DNA of 63,109 nucleotides from an uncultured Erysipelotrichaceae bacterium. GTDB lineage: Bacteria > Bacillota_I > Bacilli_A > RF39 > UBA660. This document shows positions 45,269 to 52,936 of this stretch, piece by piece. The notes under the pieces were generated by a model. That model made no database searches, was not told the DNA's origin, and saw only the letters and a list, made by a program, of their open reading frames with translations. The DNA lies in contig CACWWC010000006.1 in NCBI GenBank assembly GCA_902764545.1, forward strand, positions 1-63,109. Reading direction: 5' to 3'. Position 1 is the first letter of the stretch. Each line of letters begins with the position of its first letter. Position numbers and translations under genes: made by a program.

Positions 45269-46141
45269 CTATTTGTTAATTATATTTATATTTTTTTCTT
45301 CTATTTCAAATATTACTGATTCAATATCATAATTGTCAAAAACTGAATATGCAATCTGATTAATAATTTTTTCTTTGCTGTTAATATCGTCAATCAAATA
45401 TTTGTTAAAATTTAAAAATATAATATTATTCTCCTCTTTGTAATTTATTAATTTCGTATTACTATTTAGATAACTAATTAAGTTACTGTCATTATTATTT
45501 TTTAATTCGTCGATTATTATTTCTACTTTTTCTCTTTTATCATTTACATATTTAGTAACTGGAATATAGTTATTGTCTTTTGACATATAATAAACTACTA
45601 CCTTATTAATATTATTTCTATTTTGTAATTCATATTTTTTATTAATTGCTAAGCTTTTATCAAATACTTTATTATATCCTTCTACATAATTACCATCTAC
45701 TTTTAGCTCAACTTTATCTATTCCTTTTATTTCGAGCAAGGACTTAATTAATCCCGTTATTGTAATATTAAAGTCTTCTTTTAAAAATTCTTTTGAAAGA
45801 TTTAAGTATAGAATATTATTTTTTATACTTATATCTAATATATTAGTATTTTTAGGAACATAACCATTGTAGTTAGATTGTATTTTATTATTAGATTCTT
45901 TTAAATAATTTATGATATTTATTACTTGATTTTTTACATCACTTTTTTCTATAAATATGTCAACTTTTTCTAAATAATTATTATTATTTAAAAGATATAC
46001 AGTATTTGTTTTTATATTTGTAATGTCTTCAAGTTCTAGATTTGTTCTTAAGGTATTATCTTCTATACTGGAAATTGTATATATAGTAAGTATTGTAAAT
46101 GTTGTTAAAGTTGTGTAAAAAAGTTTTCTTATTAGTTTCAT
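45269..46141 (-). CDS. gerM: GerM-like sporulation and germination protein
   Basis: 290 residues. An N-terminal signal or anchor (~8-26) is followed by two GerMN-like domains: ~45-165 (KTNTVYLLNNN...ILYLNLSKEFLKE...LIKSLLEIKGIDKVEL) and ~175-290 (KVVVYYMSKDNNYIPVTKY...IIFLNFNKYLID). Bacillus GerM is an envelope lipoprotein needed for engulfment and germination; the lipobox Cys is not evident here. It lies next to gerE, as in the Bacillus gerE-racE-gerM region. Confidence 0.87.
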   Translation of the reverse strand: MKLIRKLFYTTLTTFTILTIYTISSIEDNTLRTNLELEDITNIKTNTVYLLNNNNYLEKVDIFIEKSDVKNQVINIINYLKESNNKIQSNYNGYVPKNTNILDISIKNNILYLNLSKEFLKEDFNITITGLIKSLLEIKGIDKVELKVDGNYVEGYNKVFDKSLAINKKYELQNRNNINKVVVYYMSKDNNYIPVTKYVNDKREKVEIIIDELKNNNDSNLISYLNSNTKLINYKEENNIIFLNFNKYLIDDINSKEKIINQIAYSVFDNYDIESVIFEIEEKNINIINK

Positions 46142-46167
46142 TTTGTCACCTAAATAATAATATGATT

Positions 46168-46190
46168 AAACGTACTTTTTTAGTACGTTT
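46168..46190 (-). terminator. Hairpin after gerE
   Basis: AAACGTACT and AGTACGTTT arms form a 9-bp stem overlapping the gerE stop; the T-tract is weak, so part of the transcripts may continue into gerM. Confidence 0.5.
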
Positions 46191-46392
46191 ATATTGATAA
46201 TTCATTTAATTTTATTAATTCTATTACAGTAGATGCTCTTCCTTTTGTACCTAATTTTTGCATAACGTTCGAAATATGGTTTCTAACTGTTTTCTCACTG
46301 ATTTTTAGTTCTTTAGCAATATCTTTTGTGTTATTGTTATTTATCAGCAACTTAAAAATTTCTTTTTCTCTTGGAGTTAAAATATAATTCAT
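46189..46392 (-). CDS. gerE: GerE, LuxR-type regulator of coat genes
   Basis: 67 residues, essentially one LuxR-type helix-turn-helix domain: LTPREKEIFKLLINNNNTKDIAKELKISEKTVRNHISNVMQKLG (positions ~5-48, key residues T-R-E, IA--L-IS--TV--H). The size and lack of a receiver domain match GerE (74 residues in Bacillus), the last regulator of mother-cell coat genes. A sigma-K-type promoter lies just upstream. Confidence 0.92.
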   Translation of the reverse strand: MNYILTPREKEIFKLLINNNNTKDIAKELKISEKTVRNHISNVMQKLGTKGRASTVIELIKLNELSI

Positions 46393-46408
46393 TCAATATC
46401 ACCTATGA

Positions 46409-46436
46409 TATTTTATGAAGGTTTAATAAATTGTGT
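46409..46436 (-). promoter_or_regulatory. Sigma-K-type promoter of gerE
   Basis: On the minus strand AC (46436-46435), 17 bases, CATAAAATA (46417-46409), matching AC-N16/17-CATAnnnTA. Bacillus gerE is also a sigma-K gene. Confidence 0.6.
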
Positions 46437-46459
46437 TGGTTAAATACCTATTCTAATAG

Positions 46460-46960
46460 TTATTTTTTTTGGAATTTTACTGTAATATTCATTTTATTTT
46501 GATACTCATTTTGAATGGTTCTCATAATCTTATTTGCTAATTCTTTGTCATGTTTTTCTGATATACAAATAATTTCTACATCACTATTATCTATTTTTGT
46601 AAAACAATCAAGATCAAATTCCTTTTTTAATTTTTTTTCATAATTTTCTTCTTTACCTTGAAGTTCATTATAATATTTTAATAACTCATATGTATTATTT
46701 TTTTCTTCTGATGATAGATTATCACTTGTTAATGAATTTTCCAGTGATTCAATCTTTTCTTTTCTTGAATTTTCTTTACTTACTCTTAGTGCTGTTAGAG
46801 ATGATGTTTCTTCTTTTACTTCTGCTACAACTTTTTCTTCTGATTTTACTTTGTTATTTACTTTTTCTAATACATCACTAGGTATGGTTACATAATATAC
46901 TCCTAATACTAGTATTAGACTAAATAAAGTTATAAACCAGAGATTTTGTTTATTAAACAT
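46460..46960 (-). CDS. SpoIIIAH-like protein
   Basis: 166 residues. One membrane helix (~8-26, LWFITLFSLILVLGVYYVTIP), a charged coiled-coil linker (~30-105), and a compact C-terminal domain (DCFTKIDNSDVEIICISEKHDKELANKIMRTI in part) like the YscJ/FliF-type ring domain of SpoIIIAH, the mother-cell channel partner of SpoIIQ. The rest of the spoIIIA operon is not here, so the call rests on layout and on the sporulation neighbourhood. Confidence 0.7.
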   Translation of the reverse strand: MFNKQNLWFITLFSLILVLGVYYVTIPSDVLEKVNNKVKSEEKVVAEVKEETSSLTALRVSKENSRKEKIESLENSLTSDNLSSEEKNNTYELLKYYNELQGKEENYEKKLKKEFDLDCFTKIDNSDVEIICISEKHDKELANKIMRTIQNEYQNKMNITVKFQKK

Positions 46961-46987
46961 AATTAGCCTCCAATCACTAATATATAT

Positions 46988-47026
46988 GAAAAAAAATCTA
47001 GATTATACTTAGTATTCTAGATTTTT
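46988..47026 (-). terminator. Terminator of the six-gene operon
   Basis: AAAAATCTAGA and TCTAGATTTTT arms with a T-run, just past the last stop. Confidence 0.75.
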
Positions 47027-48271
47027 CTAAACTATTTTTTCTATTGCTTTCATAAGTCCTAACTTTCCATATGGATATGTCAGTGAGCCTTGGAGATATG
47101 CTACATATGGTTCTCTTATTGGTCCATCACAAGATAACTCTATTGATGATCCTTGTGTAAATGAGCCACTAGCCATTATTATTTGATCGTCATATCCTGG
47201 CATATCTCCGGGTTCAACTATGGCTTTTGAATCTATTGCTGATCCTTCTTGAATTCCTCTTGTAAATTCTATTAATTTTTCTCTATCATGAAAAATTATA
47301 TTTTGAACAATATCTGCTCTTTCTTCATCATACTTCGGATCTAAGTCATATCCTAGTTCTTCTAGTACTCTGCTTGCAAGTACAGCTGTTTTTAAAGATG
47401 CTGCAACTGCGTTTGGCGCCATATAAATTCCTTGTAATAACTGTTTATTAATTCCAAGTGATGGTCCAACTTCTCTACCTTCTCCTGGTAGTGTTAGACG
47501 CTCTGCACATAATTCAATTAAGTCATGTCTTCCTGCTATATAGGCACCGTTTGGAGCAATTCCTCCTCCTAAGTTTTTAATTAATGAGCCAACTATGATG
47601 TCTGCCCCTACTTCTAATGGTTCTTTTTTATTTACAAATTCACAATAACAATTATCAACCATTATAATAACATCTTTATCTATACTTTTTATTTTCTTAA
47701 TTACTTTTGATAATTTATCAATTGTAATACTTTTTCTTGTAGAGTAACCCTTACTTCTTTGAATTTCTATTACTTTTACTTTATTTTTTAGTAAATATTC
47801 TTCTATTTTTTTATAATCAAAATCATTATCTATTAAATCTATTTCATGATATTTTATCCCAAAACTTTTTAGGGAGCTATTATTATCTTTTATCCCTATT
47901 ACTTCGTGTAAAGTATCATATGGTGTTCCCGATATACTTAATAATAAATCATTTGGTCTTAGTAGAGCAAAAAAACAAACATTAAGTGCGTGAGATCCCG
48001 AAATAAATTGATTTCTAACTAGAGCATCTTCAGCACCTAAAATATCTTTGAAAACATTTTCAATTGTATCTCTTCCTAAATCATTATAGCCATATCCCGT
48101 AGTTTCATTAAAACATGATTCTGATACATTATTCTTATGAAAAGCATTTAATACTTTTAAGCTTGATAATGTAGAGTTTTCATCAATTTTATTAAATTCT
48201 TCTTGGCATTCTTTTTCACATTTATCGAACAGACTGATTACTTTTTCACTTATTCCTAATTCTTGATACAT
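47027..48271 (-). CDS. PLP-dependent enzyme, methionine gamma-lyase/aluminium-resistance family (YnbB-like)
   Basis: 414 residues. Fold type I PLP enzyme with the family marks FNETTGYGYNDLGRDTIE (in parts), GSHALN, the Asp in VDNCYCEFV, the Schiff-base lysine in GSLIKNLGGGIAPNG, and PSLGINKQLLQG. The family (PF06838) was named for aluminium resistance; the actual substrate is not settled. Last gene of the operon, four bases after the methyltransferase. Confidence 0.88.
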   Translation of the reverse strand: MYQELGISEKVISLFDKCEKECQEEFNKIDENSTLSSLKVLNAFHKNNVSESCFNETTGYGYNDLGRDTIENVFKDILGAEDALVRNQFISGSHALNVCFFALLRPNDLLLSISGTPYDTLHEVIGIKDNNSSLKSFGIKYHEIDLIDNDFDYKKIEEYLLKNKVKVIEIQRSKGYSTRKSITIDKLSKVIKKIKSIDKDVIIMVDNCYCEFVNKKEPLEVGADIIVGSLIKNLGGGIAPNGAYIAGRHDLIELCAERLTLPGEGREVGPSLGINKQLLQGIYMAPNAVAASLKTAVLASRVLEELGYDLDPKYDEERADIVQNIIFHDREKLIEFTRGIQEGSAIDSKAIVEPGDMPGYDDQIIMASGSFTQGSSIELSCDGPIREPYVAYLQGSLTYPYGKLGLMKAIEKIV

Positions 48272-48275
48272 TTTC

Positions 48276-49100
48276 TCACTTCTTTTCTTTATTTTCTACA
48301 ATATATATAGGAAAATTTTTTGAATAAATATCTTTTCCATATAAAATATTTGTAATTTTCATGTATTTCTCTAATAATAGCTCATATTCTTTTATAGTTA
48401 ATACATAAAACTTAAATCCTTTTTCTCCTAATTTTTTTATACTTTCAAAACTATCTAAAATTTTATCTGTAATTATTTCTTTTTTTCTTAGTTTTAATAG
48501 TGTGTCATATATTTTTTTAAAGTTTATTACATTGTTGTTAGTAGATATCATTGCTAAATCATAAATTAGATATGAAAATGGATTATACATATAATACTCA
48601 TTTTTATACTCATTAATAATTTCTTCTATTCTTTTGGATTTAGTTCTTGTTTGAGCTAAATATGTTTTACCCATAAATATGCCATTATTTCTTAAAGCAC
48701 TAGATATTTTGTTTATAAATTCATCGTGTTTTTCTTTTGCTATATTTCCAATTACTGAGTCACCTATTATTATATCAAATTCTTCTTGAAAGTTAATATC
48801 TTCCCATTTTTCAATTATTAATTTTTCTTTTTTTATGACATTTTTATCTATTAGTTTTGAAATGTTGTCATGGTATTTTTTACTAAAATCTACTATGGTT
48901 ACATTCATCTTTTCTTCATATGCCCACTCTCTAAATTCTTTTGTGGAGCCTAATATTAAAATATCGATTTTTCGTTTTAATTTATTTTTTAGTTTATGTG
49001 CTATATCCGTGTAAATCATAATCTCACTTTGGGATGGTTTTGACGGTGGTAATATTTTATCCCATACATCTGCATAATCTTCATTCCAATGTGATTTCAT
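48276..49100 (-). CDS. SAM-dependent methyltransferase-like protein
   Basis: 274 residues. Residues ~35-75 show a class I motif I (KIDILILGSTKEFREWA) and motif II (NVTIVDFS), then EEFDIIIGDSVIGNI as motif IV and a segment IFMGKTYL as motif VI. The C-terminal third is a helical cap. Substrate unknown. Its start shares one base with the stop of the SDR gene (TAATG). Confidence 0.8.
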   Translation of the reverse strand: MKSHWNEDYADVWDKILPPSKPSQSEIMIYTDIAHKLKNKLKRKIDILILGSTKEFREWAYEEKMNVTIVDFSKKYHDNISKLIDKNVIKKEKLIIEKWEDINFQEEFDIIIGDSVIGNIAKEKHDEFINKISSALRNNGIFMGKTYLAQTRTKSKRIEEIINEYKNEYYMYNPFSYLIYDLAMISTNNNVINFKKIYDTLLKLRKKEIITDKILDSFESIKKLGEKGFKFYVLTIKEYELLLEKYMKITNILYGKDIYSKNFPIYIVENKEKK

Positions 49101-49840
49101 TAATTATATTTTCCTCCATCAACTCTAATTATTGAATCATTTACATAGCTTGCTTTGGAAGATGATAAAAAGACTACCATTTTAGCTATTTCTTCTGGTT
49201 CTGCAAATCTATTTAGAAGGATTTTTTTCTTTTCTCTTGCGATTTGCTCTATACTCAAATCTTTATTCATTGGGGTCTTGACCCATCCTGGACATATGCA
49301 ATTTACATTTATAAATGGTGCATATTCTAAGGCGAAGTTATGGGTTAATGATATTACTCCTGCTTTTGATGCATCATAATCACAGCTTTCTGGATAATAT
49401 GTATCAATAGCATTTGTAGAGGCAATATTAATTATTTTTCCTTTTTTTGCTTGTAGCATAACCTTACCTACATATTTACTACATAAATATGTTCCAATTA
49501 AATTAACATCCAAAACTCTTTTAAATTCTTTAATATTTTTATCTAGGAGAAGAGAGTCTCTTGATACACTTGCATTATTGACTAGAATATCAATTCCACC
49601 AAAGTAATCTACTATTTTATTAACCATCTCTTCTACTTCTTCTTCTTTTGATATATCACATTTAATTGTAAGTACATCTACTCCATACTGGTCTTTTATG
49701 TATTTTTCTAAATCTTTCGCCTCTTTTTCATGATGACAGTAATTTATTATAACACTAACACCTTGTTTTGCAAATTCTTCTATACAGCTGGCACCAATTC
49801 CTCGATTACTTCCTGTTACTAAAGCTACTACTTTTTTCAT
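49100..49840 (-). CDS. Short-chain dehydrogenase/reductase (FabG-like)
   Basis: 246 residues from ATG 49840 (MKKVVALVTG), with AAAGGATG before it. NAD(P)-binding TGSNRGIG, the NNAS motif, and the catalytic Ser-Tyr-Lys (IASTNAID, YDASKAG) are present; the end INVNCICPGWVKTPM and VNDSIIRVDGG are typical of classical SDRs. FabG (3-oxoacyl-ACP reductase) is the nearest known type, but the context with a methyltransferase and a PLP enzyme gives no fatty-acid link. Confidence 0.88.
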   Translation of the reverse strand: MKKVVALVTGSNRGIGASCIEEFAKQGVSVIINYCHHEKEAKDLEKYIKDQYGVDVLTIKCDISKEEEVEEMVNKIVDYFGGIDILVNNASVSRDSLLLDKNIKEFKRVLDVNLIGTYLCSKYVGKVMLQAKKGKIINIASTNAIDTYYPESCDYDASKAGVISLTHNFALEYAPFINVNCICPGWVKTPMNKDLSIEQIAREKKKILLNRFAEPEEIAKMVVFLSSSKASYVNDSIIRVDGGKYN

Positions 49841-49857
49841 AATAATCATCCTTTATA

Positions 49858-50274
49858 TTATTTATTATTTTTTTCTAAAAATGCTTTTAAGATATCTTCA
49901 TCTTTGATAGAAACTATTGTTGAATCAAGTTTTCCTTCTTTTATATACATTAAGGTTGGTTTAGCAATATCATTTTCAGAAGAGTCTATACTTCTTAAAA
50001 AAGACTTATATTTGCCATCTTTATCAGTATTCATTTCATAGTAGTTTATTTTTTCTTCTTTAAGCATTTCGATAATTCTTTTACATGTTTTACAGCTGTT
50101 ATCATAGACTAGTACATAGAAGGTTGCTTCTTTGTTAACTTCTTTTATTATTTTTGAAGAATTATTATATTTGCTAGAAATCATAATTACTAAAAGAACT
50201 GTAAGTATTAAAAATATACCTATAACTATACCTATTTTTTTAAATAGTTCTTGTAGTTCAATGTCATCTTTCAT
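49858..50274 (-). CDS. Membrane-anchored thioredoxin-like protein
   Basis: 138 residues from ATG 50274. A short cytoplasmic start, one membrane helix (~14-33, IGIVIGIFLILTVLLVIMI), then a thioredoxin fold with CKTC (FYVLVYDNSCKTCKRI) and the cis-Pro region AKPTLMYIKEG. A thiol reductase or disulfide isomerase on the outer face is likely. It overlaps the repeat-protein stop region at 50280-50283 if the GTG start is used. Confidence 0.82.
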   Translation of the reverse strand: MKDDIELQELFKKIGIVIGIFLILTVLLVIMISSKYNNSSKIIKEVNKEATFYVLVYDNSCKTCKRIIEMLKEEKINYYEMNTDKDGKYKSFLRSIDSSENDIAKPTLMYIKEGKLDSTIVSIKDEDILKAFLEKNNK

Positions 50275-50279
50275 AATTA

Positions 50280-52556
50280 TCACTTCTTTCTACCTAAATT
50301 TTCATGTAATTCTTTCTTCTTCTTAGCATATTCTTTTCGTGACCATCCAAATACTCTATTAAACTTATTGTCTTCAGTTACCATTTTTTCTCCTAATTCA
50401 TTGACGTAGACTTCTCTATCAATGATTTCTGTTAAAGTAAGTCTTAAAATACCTGGGCTATTGATTATAGTTTTTAAAATGTTTTTTCCATTTAAATATG
50501 TCATAATAATTTGAAGATGTTCTTTCGCTTCTATGATTACTTGTGGTATTAAGTACTCTTTTCCAAAATTATTTTTAATATAATTAATTGTATCTTCAAG
50601 CTCATATGCATCTTTACAGTATATCGTTCCAGTTATATTAATATCATTTTCTAAACATAATTTAATTATTTTTTCTACTTCTGATGGTTTCTTATTAAAT
50701 GTATTTGGAGTTGGTTTAGAATTTAATAAGTCCATGTGAATTTTATAAATCTCTTCTATTTCTTCTACGGTTCTTCTATATACTGATCCTGTTGGGGGAA
50801 TATCTAGTTTTATACATGTATCGACTACTTTTTTAAAATCGAGTGGTTTCTTTCTAAAAATACTTGATTTTACTTTTATTCCTTTTTCTATACAAATATC
50901 AATTATCTCTTTTACTTCTTGTGGAGTTCTTTTATACATACCATCTTGTGGAGTAACATTGTAATTTTTGCATATTTCCAAGATATCCTCAATTTCATCA
51001 CTGGTTCTAAATAGCATGGTTTTCTTAATTGGAATATTATTCTTTTTACATAATTTTATAATATTTTCTAAATTATCCGGTGATTTTTGAAAATATGAAC
51101 CTGTGATTTCTAAAGAGTTGTTTCTGCATAATTTAATAATTTTCTTTACTTCTTGTGGAGTTCTTGAGAAAATATTTGGAGTTATTTTTACATTGGAATT
51201 TCTACAAATATTTATAATCTTTTTTACCTCTTTTGGGCTTCTATATGTTGCGCTTGGGGTAAAAGGTATTTTTGAACGTTTAAAAATAGTAATTATTCTT
51301 TTTAAATTATTGGAATTATTTCTAAATAATCCGCCACTAATTTTAAATTTATTTAGTTTAGCAATTCTTATTATTTCTTCTGTTTCTTCTGGAGTTCTAT
51401 TAAACATTGATGTTTGGAGAGGTATGTTTTCTCTTGCACAAATTTTTATTATTTCTTCTACTTCTTCGGCAGTTCTGTAAAATACTATTCCCTCTTTAGG
51501 TATTTTGTACTTTTCACACATTTTTATTGTTTTTTCTAATTCAATGCTATTTTTTTTAAAGTGGCTTCCTGTTATATTATCAATATTATTTGAATGACAG
51601 ATATTAATTATTTTTTCAACTTCTATTGAACTTTTTGAGAACATAGATTCATTAACTTCTACTTTTAATCTGTTACATACTTCTATTATTCTTTTCATTT
51701 CTTCTGGTGTTGAGCGAAACATGCTGATACTAATGTCTATATTTTGTTCATCACAAATATCAATAATATTTTCAATATCAGTTGGATTTAGTCTTAACAC
51801 TAGAGCTGCAATTGTAATATTATTTTCTCTACACTTTTTAATTATTGCATCAAAGTTATCTACAGAGCAGCCATACATACTGCTTGATATTTTTATATGA
51901 TTCTTTTCACAGTAATTAACTAACTTTTCTAAGTTTTCTTTGTTTTTATGAAAAATACTTCCTGTTATTGGTATTGATTTAAATTCACAATATTCAATTA
52001 TTTTTTTTACTTCTTGTGGTGACTGTTTAAAAATAGTACTGGTAATTTTTACTTTATGAGCTATGCATGTTTTTATTATTTCACCAATTTCTTTAATGGA
52101 TCTATTTGAAGCACTTACTCCTAATAGGGTTTTAATATCTAGAAGTTGCCCATATAGTTTTTTTATTCTTTCTATTCTTTCTTTTGAAACTTTAAGAATT
52201 GATGTATTATCATTTATATATTTTTCTCCAAATGTTTTTTTTACATATTCATATGTATCTTTAAGAGTGGTTTCTTCTGTTGCGAGAATATGAAGACAGT
52301 TATTTATAGTGTAACTATATAAATTGTTTTTTTTGAGAAAATCATAATTATTTTTTACTGCAGATACTTTTCTATATAAAACGCTTGGACATTTTTCGAT
52401 ACTTCTTGGGCTTATTTTTAAGTCATTAATTAGATAATCAAGAACATACTCTAATTCATTAGGGTCAGCATAATTTAAAATTTGCTTTTTTCTTTCATGA
52501 TTAAATTTCAATTTATACTTTTCTAAAATATTTATTATGATTGTATATTTATCCAT
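50280..52556 (-). CDS. Solenoid protein with about nineteen 26-residue repeats (mTERF-like)
   Basis: 758 residues. The N-terminal ~150 residues resemble mTERF repeats (ISPRSIEKCPSVLYRKVSAVKNNYDFL in part). From ~150 to ~665 there are about 19 near-exact 26-residue units with consensus TPEEVEKIIKIC..NNI.IT.SMF.R (key positions: Pro2, Ile8-Ile9, Cys12, Ile17, Phe24). Each unit would form a helix and a short second helix, stacking to a superhelix. No signal peptide. mTERF and PPR solenoids bind nucleic acid, so an RNA- or DNA-binding role is a reasonable guess but unproven. It overlaps the upstream 91-residue gene by eight bases. Confidence 0.88.
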   Translation of the reverse strand: MDKYTIIINILEKYKLKFNHERKKQILNYADPNELEYVLDYLINDLKISPRSIEKCPSVLYRKVSAVKNNYDFLKKNNLYSYTINNCLHILATEETTLKDTYEYVKKTFGEKYINDNTSILKVSKERIERIKKLYGQLLDIKTLLGVSASNRSIKEIGEIIKTCIAHKVKITSTIFKQSPQEVKKIIEYCEFKSIPITGSIFHKNKENLEKLVNYCEKNHIKISSSMYGCSVDNFDAIIKKCRENNITIAALVLRLNPTDIENIIDICDEQNIDISISMFRSTPEEMKRIIEVCNRLKVEVNESMFSKSSIEVEKIINICHSNNIDNITGSHFKKNSIELEKTIKMCEKYKIPKEGIVFYRTAEEVEEIIKICARENIPLQTSMFNRTPEETEEIIRIAKLNKFKISGGLFRNNSNNLKRIITIFKRSKIPFTPSATYRSPKEVKKIINICRNSNVKITPNIFSRTPQEVKKIIKLCRNNSLEITGSYFQKSPDNLENIIKLCKKNNIPIKKTMLFRTSDEIEDILEICKNYNVTPQDGMYKRTPQEVKEIIDICIEKGIKVKSSIFRKKPLDFKKVVDTCIKLDIPPTGSVYRRTVEEIEEIYKIHMDLLNSKPTPNTFNKKPSEVEKIIKLCLENDINITGTIYCKDAYELEDTINYIKNNFGKEYLIPQVIIEAKEHLQIIMTYLNGKNILKTIINSPGILRLTLTEIIDREVYVNELGEKMVTEDNKFNRVFGWSRKEYAKKKKELHENLGRKK

Positions 52557-52824
52557 TTACTTCCTCCCAAAGAGATGTATCTAATGATAATTTTTCTATA
52601 TATTCTACTCCTAGATTATTAATTAAAATATCTACTTTTTCTCTAAATAAATCTTCATCCATGATAAACATATAGGGATATAGGGATACAATATCATATA
52701 CATCATCAAATCCAAGGTGTAGTAAGTATTTCATATTAGATATTAATTCTTCTATATTATCATCTAATTGATAAATTATTTTTTCTCCATATATTTCTTT
52801 AATTTTATCTAAGTCAAGTTTCAT
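52549..52824 (-). CDS. Small mTERF-like helical-repeat protein
   Basis: 91 residues. The core LISNMKYLLHLGFDDVYDIV, SLYPYMFIMDEDLFREKVDIL follows the mTERF repeat pattern (L..LGF...DI......P.........L..K...L). It precedes and overlaps the 26-residue repeat gene, so the two are made together. Heads a six-gene operon. Confidence 0.78.
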   Translation of the reverse strand: MKLDLDKIKEIYGEKIIYQLDDNIEELISNMKYLLHLGFDDVYDIVSLYPYMFIMDEDLFREKVDILINNLGVEYIEKLSLDTSLWEEVNG

Positions 52825-52900
52825 TGTATCACCTGCCTATAGTAATTTTACTATAAAATAAAATAAAAATAAAGCAGTAGAAAAACAATATTAGACTTTA

Positions 52901-52933
52901 TAAAAAGCTATGTACAAGACTATACATAGCTTA
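52901..52933 (-). terminator. Terminator after ileS
   Basis: AAGCTATGTA and TACATAGCTT arms with a T-run on the minus strand. Confidence 0.75.
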
Positions 52934-52936
52934 AAA

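Noticed and set aside
50280..52556. TPR or PPR repeats in the large repeat protein
   Set aside because: The unit is 26 residues with a different pattern; TPR needs 34 and PPR 35.
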